Below are positions 6,380 to 9,722 of a DNA stretch of 9,722 nt, one piece after another. Position numbers and translations under genes: made by a program. The notes beneath the pieces are model-generated. The model saw nothing but the letters and a program-made list of their open reading frames with translations. It was not told the DNA's origin and ran no database searches. This DNA comes from JBLKSS01 sp047607725 (GTDB lineage: Bacteria > Pseudomonadota > Gammaproteobacteria > Enterobacterales > Enterobacteriaceae), in assembly GCF_047607725.1 (NCBI RefSeq), contig NZ_JBLKSS010000330.1:1-9722 (forward strand), written 5' to 3'. How positions within the stretch are numbered: position 1 is the stretch's first letter; each line of letters begins with the position of its first letter.

Positions 6380-7360
6380 ATGCATAAATTCACTCAGGTA
6401 TTAGCGGCTATCGGACTGGCCGCGGTTATGTATCATTCGGCTATGGCTGACAATTTAAAACTCGGTTTTTTTGTGAAACAGCCCGAGGAACCCTGGTTCC
6501 AAACCGAATGGCGTTTTGCCGATAAAGCCGGCAAGGATTTGGGCTTCGAGGTGATAAAGATCGCCGTGCCGGACGGCGAAAAGACCCTCAACGCCATCGA
6601 CAGCCTGGCCGCCAGCGGGGCGAAAGGGTTCGTAATATGCACGCCGGATCCCAAACTCGGTTCGGCGATCGTCGCCAAGGCGCGCAGCTATGATCAGGAA
6701 GTCATCGCCGTGGACGATCAATTCGTCACCGTCAAAGGCAAGCCGATGGGCAGTGTGCCGCTGGTCATGATGGCCGCCACCAAAATCGGCGAGCTGCAGG
6801 GGCAAGAGCTGTGGAAAGAGATGAACAAACGCGGCTGGAAGGTGCAGGACACCGGCGTGATGGCCATCACCGCCAATGAACTGGACACCGCCCGCCGGCG
6901 GACCACGGGTTCCATGGACGCGCTGAAGGCCGCGGGATTCCCGGAAAAGCAAATTTATCAGGTCCCCACTAAATCCAACGATATTCCGGGCGCCTTCGAC
7001 GCGGCCAACTCGTTGTTGGTTCAGCACCCGGCAGTGAAGAACTGGCTGATTATCGGTATGAACGACAATACGGTGCTGGGCAGCGTGCGCGCGTCTGAAG
7101 GACAGGGCTTCAAGGCCGAAAATGTCATTGGTATCGGCATAAACGGCGTTGACGCGGTAAGTGAGTTGTCAAAAGCCAACGCCACCGGTTTCTACGGTTC
7201 GCTGCTGCCGAGCCCGGACGTACATGGCTATAAGAGCATCCAAATGCTGGATCAGTGGGTGACCAAAGGCGTGGAGCCGCCTAAATTCACCGAAGTGACC
7301 AATGTGGTGCTCATCACCCGCGCCAATTTCAAGCAGGAGCTGGACAAAAAAGGGCTGTGA
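6380..7360 (+). CDS. araF: AraF, periplasmic L-arabinose-binding protein
   Basis: AraF captures L-arabinose in the periplasm and delivers it to the AraG/AraH transporter. It has 326 residues (E. coli 329, recalled) and is collinear with that protein. Residues 1-23 form a signal peptide ending AMA before DNLKLGFF, where signal peptidase I should cut. The mature part is a type I periplasmic binding fold with conserved stretches KQPEEPWFQTEW, VICTPDPKLGSAIVAKAR, AITANELDTARRRTTGSMDAL, VPTKSNDIPGAFDAANS and GFYGSLLPSPDVHGYKS. GGAG lies six bases before the ATG. It is first in araFGH and divergent from araB across a 374-bp control region. The frame is intact with no internal lesion, in contrast to araB, araA and araH. 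With the permease gene damaged, its retention may simply mean that too little time has passed. Confidence 0.97.
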   Translation: MHKFTQVLAAIGLAAVMYHSAMADNLKLGFFVKQPEEPWFQTEWRFADKAGKDLGFEVIKIAVPDGEKTLNAIDSLAASGAKGFVICTPDPKLGSAIVAKARSYDQEVIAVDDQFVTVKGKPMGSVPLVMMAATKIGELQGQELWKEMNKRGWKVQDTGVMAITANELDTARRRTTGSMDALKAAGFPEKQIYQVPTKSNDIPGAFDAANSLLVQHPAVKNWLIIGMNDNTVLGSVRASEGQGFKAENVIGIGINGVDAVSELSKANATGFYGSLLPSPDVHGYKSIQMLDQWVTKGVEPPKFTEVTNVVLITRANFKQELDKKGL

Positions 7361-7375
7361 TCAGTCCTGTCGGTT

Positions 7376-7401
7376 GACGGGCCGCCGCGTGGCGGCCCGT
7401 C
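7376..7401 (+). terminator. Strong intercistronic hairpin between araF and araG
   Basis: GACGGGCCGCC and GGCGGCCCGTC form a perfect 11-bp stem around a 4-base loop (GCGT), 15 bases after the araF stop. No run of T follows, so it is not a standard intrinsic terminator. It more likely protects the araF 3' end or partly attenuates transcription into araG, giving more binding protein than transporter. The rest of the 114-bp araF-araG gap has only a weak 5-bp GC hairpin near 7424-7437. Confidence 0.6.
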
Positions 7402-7474
7402 TCATGATGACGTAATTCCCTCGCCGCGGCTCCGGCCGCCGGGGTAACAGGCGCGGCTATTCGAGGATGTATTC

Positions 7475-9004
7475 ATGACCACGACACCGCCTTACCTGTC
7501 GTTTCGCGGCATTGGCAAAGTGTTTCCCGGCGTCAAGGCGTTGGACGCCATCAGTTTTGACTGTTATCCCGGCCAGATCCATGCCCTGATGGGCGAAAAT
7601 GGCGCCGGCAAGTCGACGCTGTTGAAAATCCTCAGCGGCAGCTATACGCCGTCGCAGGGTGAGATAGTGATTAAAGACCAGCCGGTGCGGTTTGCAACCA
7701 CCCTTGATGCGCTGAACGCCGGCGTTGCCATTATCTATCAGGAACTGCATTTAGTACCCGAGATGACGGTGGCGGAAAATATTTACCTGGGCCAATTGCC
7801 CGCACGCGGTGGCCTGGTGCGCCGCCGTATTCTGCATTATGAAGCCCAGCTGCAATTGGCGCATTTGGGGCTGGATATCGCGCCGGATACGCCGCTGAAA
7901 TACCTGTCCATCGGCCAGTGGCAGATGGTGGAGATCGCCAAGGCGCTGGCGCGCAACGCGAAAATTATCGCCTTCGACGAACCGACCAGCTCGCTATCGG
8001 CACGGGAGATAGAACAGCTGTTTCGCGTGATTCGCGAACTGCGCGCCGAAGGGCGGGTGATTTTGTATGTGTCGCACCGTATGGAGGAGATTTTTGCCCT
8101 GAGCGATGCTATCACCGTGTTCAAAGATGGCCGCTATGTGCAGACGTTTACCTATACCGCCTCGGTATCCTACGACCAACTGGTGCAGGCGATGGTGGGG
8201 CGCAGTCTGGGGGATATTTACGGCTATCAGCCCAGGCCCCATGGCGAGGTGCGCCTCGCGTTGAACGCCGTGCGGGCGGAAGGGGTGAAATCGCCGGTGT
8301 CGCTCAGCGTTCTCGCCGGCGAAATCGTAGGTCTGTTCGGCCTGGTGGGCGCGGGGCGCAGCGAATTGATGAAGGGGGTTTTCGGCGGTACGCGCCTGCT
8401 TGGCGGCCAGTTGCTGCTGGATGGCCAGTCGCTCGCCTTTGATAGCCCAGCCGACGCCATTCGCCACGGCCTGATGCTTTGCCCAGAGGATCGCAAAGCC
8501 GACGGCATCATTCCCGTTCATTCGGTACAGGACAATATCAATATTAGCGACCGGCGCAAATTCCTGCGCGTCGGGTGCCTGATTAATGCGCCGTGGGAGG
8601 CGGAAAACGCCCGCCACCATATCGCGGCGCTCAATATCAAGACGCCGGCCGCCACGCAATTGATTATGAATCTCTCCGGGGGCAATCAGCAAAAGGCGAT
8701 TCTCGGCCGCTGGCTGTCTGAGGACATGAAAGTCATCATGCTCGACGAGCCGACCCGCGGCATTGATGTGGGCGCTAAACATGAAATTTACGCTGTGATT
8801 TATGCCCTGGCGCGGCGCGGCATCGCCGTGCTGTTTGCCTCAAGCGATTTGCCGGAGGTGCTTGGGATTGCCGATCGTATCGTCGTGATGCGCGAAGGGG
8901 CTATCTCCGGCGAATTACGCCATGAGGAGGCCACCGAGCAAAAAGCGCTGAGTCTGGCCATGTTAACCACTCCTGACACCCGCACCGCCGATGCGCAGTT
9001 CTGA
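7475..9004 (+). CDS. araG: AraG, L-arabinose ABC transporter ATP-binding protein
   Basis: AraG is the cytoplasmic double-cassette ATPase that powers arabinose import through AraH. It has 509 residues (E. coli 504, recalled). The first cassette has Walker A GENGAGKST (40-48), signature LSIGQ (144-148), Walker B IIAFDEP (164-170) and the H-loop VSHR (199-202). The second cassette has the degenerate Walker A GLVGAGRSE (289-297), signature LSGGNQQ (400-406), Walker B VIMLDEP (420-426) and LFASSDLPE (453-461), where the usual H-loop His is absent. This asymmetry is normal for the monosaccharide (CUT2) subfamily. GAGG precedes the ATG by eight bases. It follows araF by 114 bp, with a strong hairpin between, and precedes araH by 17 bp. 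No lesion is visible. Rbs, Xyl and Mgl paralogues are similar, but sequence and context point to AraG. Confidence 0.97.
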   Translation: MTTTPPYLSFRGIGKVFPGVKALDAISFDCYPGQIHALMGENGAGKSTLLKILSGSYTPSQGEIVIKDQPVRFATTLDALNAGVAIIYQELHLVPEMTVAENIYLGQLPARGGLVRRRILHYEAQLQLAHLGLDIAPDTPLKYLSIGQWQMVEIAKALARNAKIIAFDEPTSSLSAREIEQLFRVIRELRAEGRVILYVSHRMEEIFALSDAITVFKDGRYVQTFTYTASVSYDQLVQAMVGRSLGDIYGYQPRPHGEVRLALNAVRAEGVKSPVSLSVLAGEIVGLFGLVGAGRSELMKGVFGGTRLLGGQLLLDGQSLAFDSPADAIRHGLMLCPEDRKADGIIPVHSVQDNINISDRRKFLRVGCLINAPWEAENARHHIAALNIKTPAATQLIMNLSGGNQQKAILGRWLSEDMKVIMLDEPTRGIDVGAKHEIYAVIYALARRGIAVLFASSDLPEVLGIADRIVVMREGAISGELRHEEATEQKALSLAMLTTPDTRTADAQF

Positions 9005-9021
9005 CCGGGAAGGAGTCTACC

Positions 9022-9722
9022 ATATCTACCGTTACCTCAACCCCTGCAAAGCCCCCAAATCCCGGAGCATCAGCCGCATCTGGGACAATTACGGCATGCT
9101 GGTGGTCTTCACGGCGTTGTTTGTCGCCTGCGCGCTTTTCGTGCCCAATTTCGCAAGTTTCATCAATATGAAAGGGCTGGGCCTGGCCATATCCATGTCG
9201 GGCATCGTCGCCTGCGGTATGCTGTTTTGTCTGGCCTCCGGCGATTTCGACCTGTCGGTAGCGTCGGTTATTGCCTGCTCCGGGGTGACCGCCGCGGTGG
9301 TCATTAATGTGACCGAAAGCCTCTGGATCGGCGTGGCCGCCGGGCTGCTGCTGGGCGTGATTTCCGGACTGGTGAACGGTATCGTTATCGCCTGGTTGAA
9401 AATCAATGCGCTCATCACCACGCTTGCGACAATGCAGATCGTGCGCGGTCTGGCATACATCATTTCCGACGGAAAAGCGGTCGGTATTGAGGACGAGCGT
9501 TTTTTTGTGCTGGGCTATGCCAACTGGCTGGGGCTGCCGGCGCCTATCTGGATAACGGTGTTGTGCATGATTGTGTTTGGTTTTTTGCTGAACAAAACCA
9601 CCTTCGGCCGCAATACGCTGTCTATCGGCGGTAATGAAGAGGCCGCCGGACTGGCGGGCGTGCCGGTGGTGCGCACCAAGATCATTATCTTTGTGCTGTC
9701 GGGGCTGGTCTCGGCGGTGGCG
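9022..9722 (+). pseudogene. araH: AraH, L-arabinose ABC transporter permease, lost start codon and frameshift, 3' end outside the window
   Basis: AraH is the inner-membrane permease of the arabinose importer. From 9075 the frame reads RIWDNYGMLVVF, then FVPNFASFINMKGLGLAISMSG, ASGDFDLSVASVIAC, INALITTLATMQIVRGLAYI and TTFGRNTLSIGGNEEAA, and is open to the window end (about 216 codons, several membrane segments). Upstream, a perfect AAGGAG (9010-9015) is followed six bases later by ATA, then codons for STVTSTPAK, a plausible AraH N-terminus. The native start therefore seems mutated from ATG to ATA. The native frame resumes as APKSRSISRIW only after a shift near 9050, consistent with one lost G between the Lys and Ala codons. 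The next in-frame ATG (9096) lacks a ribosome-binding site and would drop the cytoplasmic N-terminus. I call it a recent pseudogene; a draft-sequence error could explain the shift but would also have to explain the ATA. Confidence 0.8.

Noticed and set aside
9089..9463. 124-codon minus-strand ORF opposite araH
   Set aside because: It is the shadow of the araH coding frame, with low-complexity Ser/Thr/Ala content and no homology that I recognise.
1..9722. tRNA, rRNA, CRISPR array, integrase, transposase or phage genes
   Set aside because: I looked for these on both strands and found none. All coding content belongs to the rsx/cnu and arabinose loci.

Overview
The window looks like a piece of a gammaproteobacterial, Enterobacterales-type chromosome that is losing genes. 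Three neighbours on the minus strand, cnu (ydgT), ydgK and rsxABC, follow the familiar enteric order cnu-ydgK-rsxA-rsxB-rsxC. Next to them lies a divergent L-arabinose locus: araB-araA on the minus strand and araF-araG-araH on the plus strand. The proteins are close to Escherichia coli homologues as I recall them, but several genes carry fresh frameshifts, a nonsense codon, small indels and a lost start codon. Near-intact enteric genes beside recently broken ones, in GC-rich DNA, fit a Sodalis-like insect symbiont or a similar recent host-restricted enteric. That assignment is inference; no marker gene is present.

Layout. 1-735 (minus): 5' part of rsxC, open to the window edge. 728-1300 rsxB and 1300-1881 rsxA (minus), intact and overlapping, with a good sigma70-type promoter just upstream. 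2083-2503 ydgK (minus), apparently frameshifted near its N-terminus. 2506-2721 cnu (minus), intact, with its own promoter. 2972-4273 araA (minus), without its first ~56 codons. 4270-6005 araB (minus), broken by six frameshifts, one amber codon and several in-frame indels. araB and araA are fused by a deletion that removed the end of one and the start of the other. 5222-5321 is a 100-N gap flanked by two identical 55-bp copies; merging them restores the araB frame, so the gap is almost certainly an assembly artefact. 6006-6379: control region with a recognisable AraC half-site pair and CRP-type sites. 6380-7360 araF and 7475-9004 araG, intact. 9022-9722 araH: start codon ATA instead of ATG plus a -1 frameshift, running off the window end.

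Working together: AraF, AraG and AraH would form the high-affinity arabinose ABC importer, and AraA and AraB would convert arabinose to ribulose 5-phosphate. Here the isomerase, the kinase and the permease are all damaged and no araD is present in the window. The pathway encoded here is therefore dead or dying, although the binding protein, the ATPase and the AraC/CRP control sites still look good. The Rsx genes encode a membrane electron-transfer complex that acts on SoxR, and appear fully maintained as far as visible. I found no novel defence, mobile or biosynthetic system. The interest lies in the decay pattern, the retained regulatory sites and the false gap. All comparisons with E. coli are from memory.
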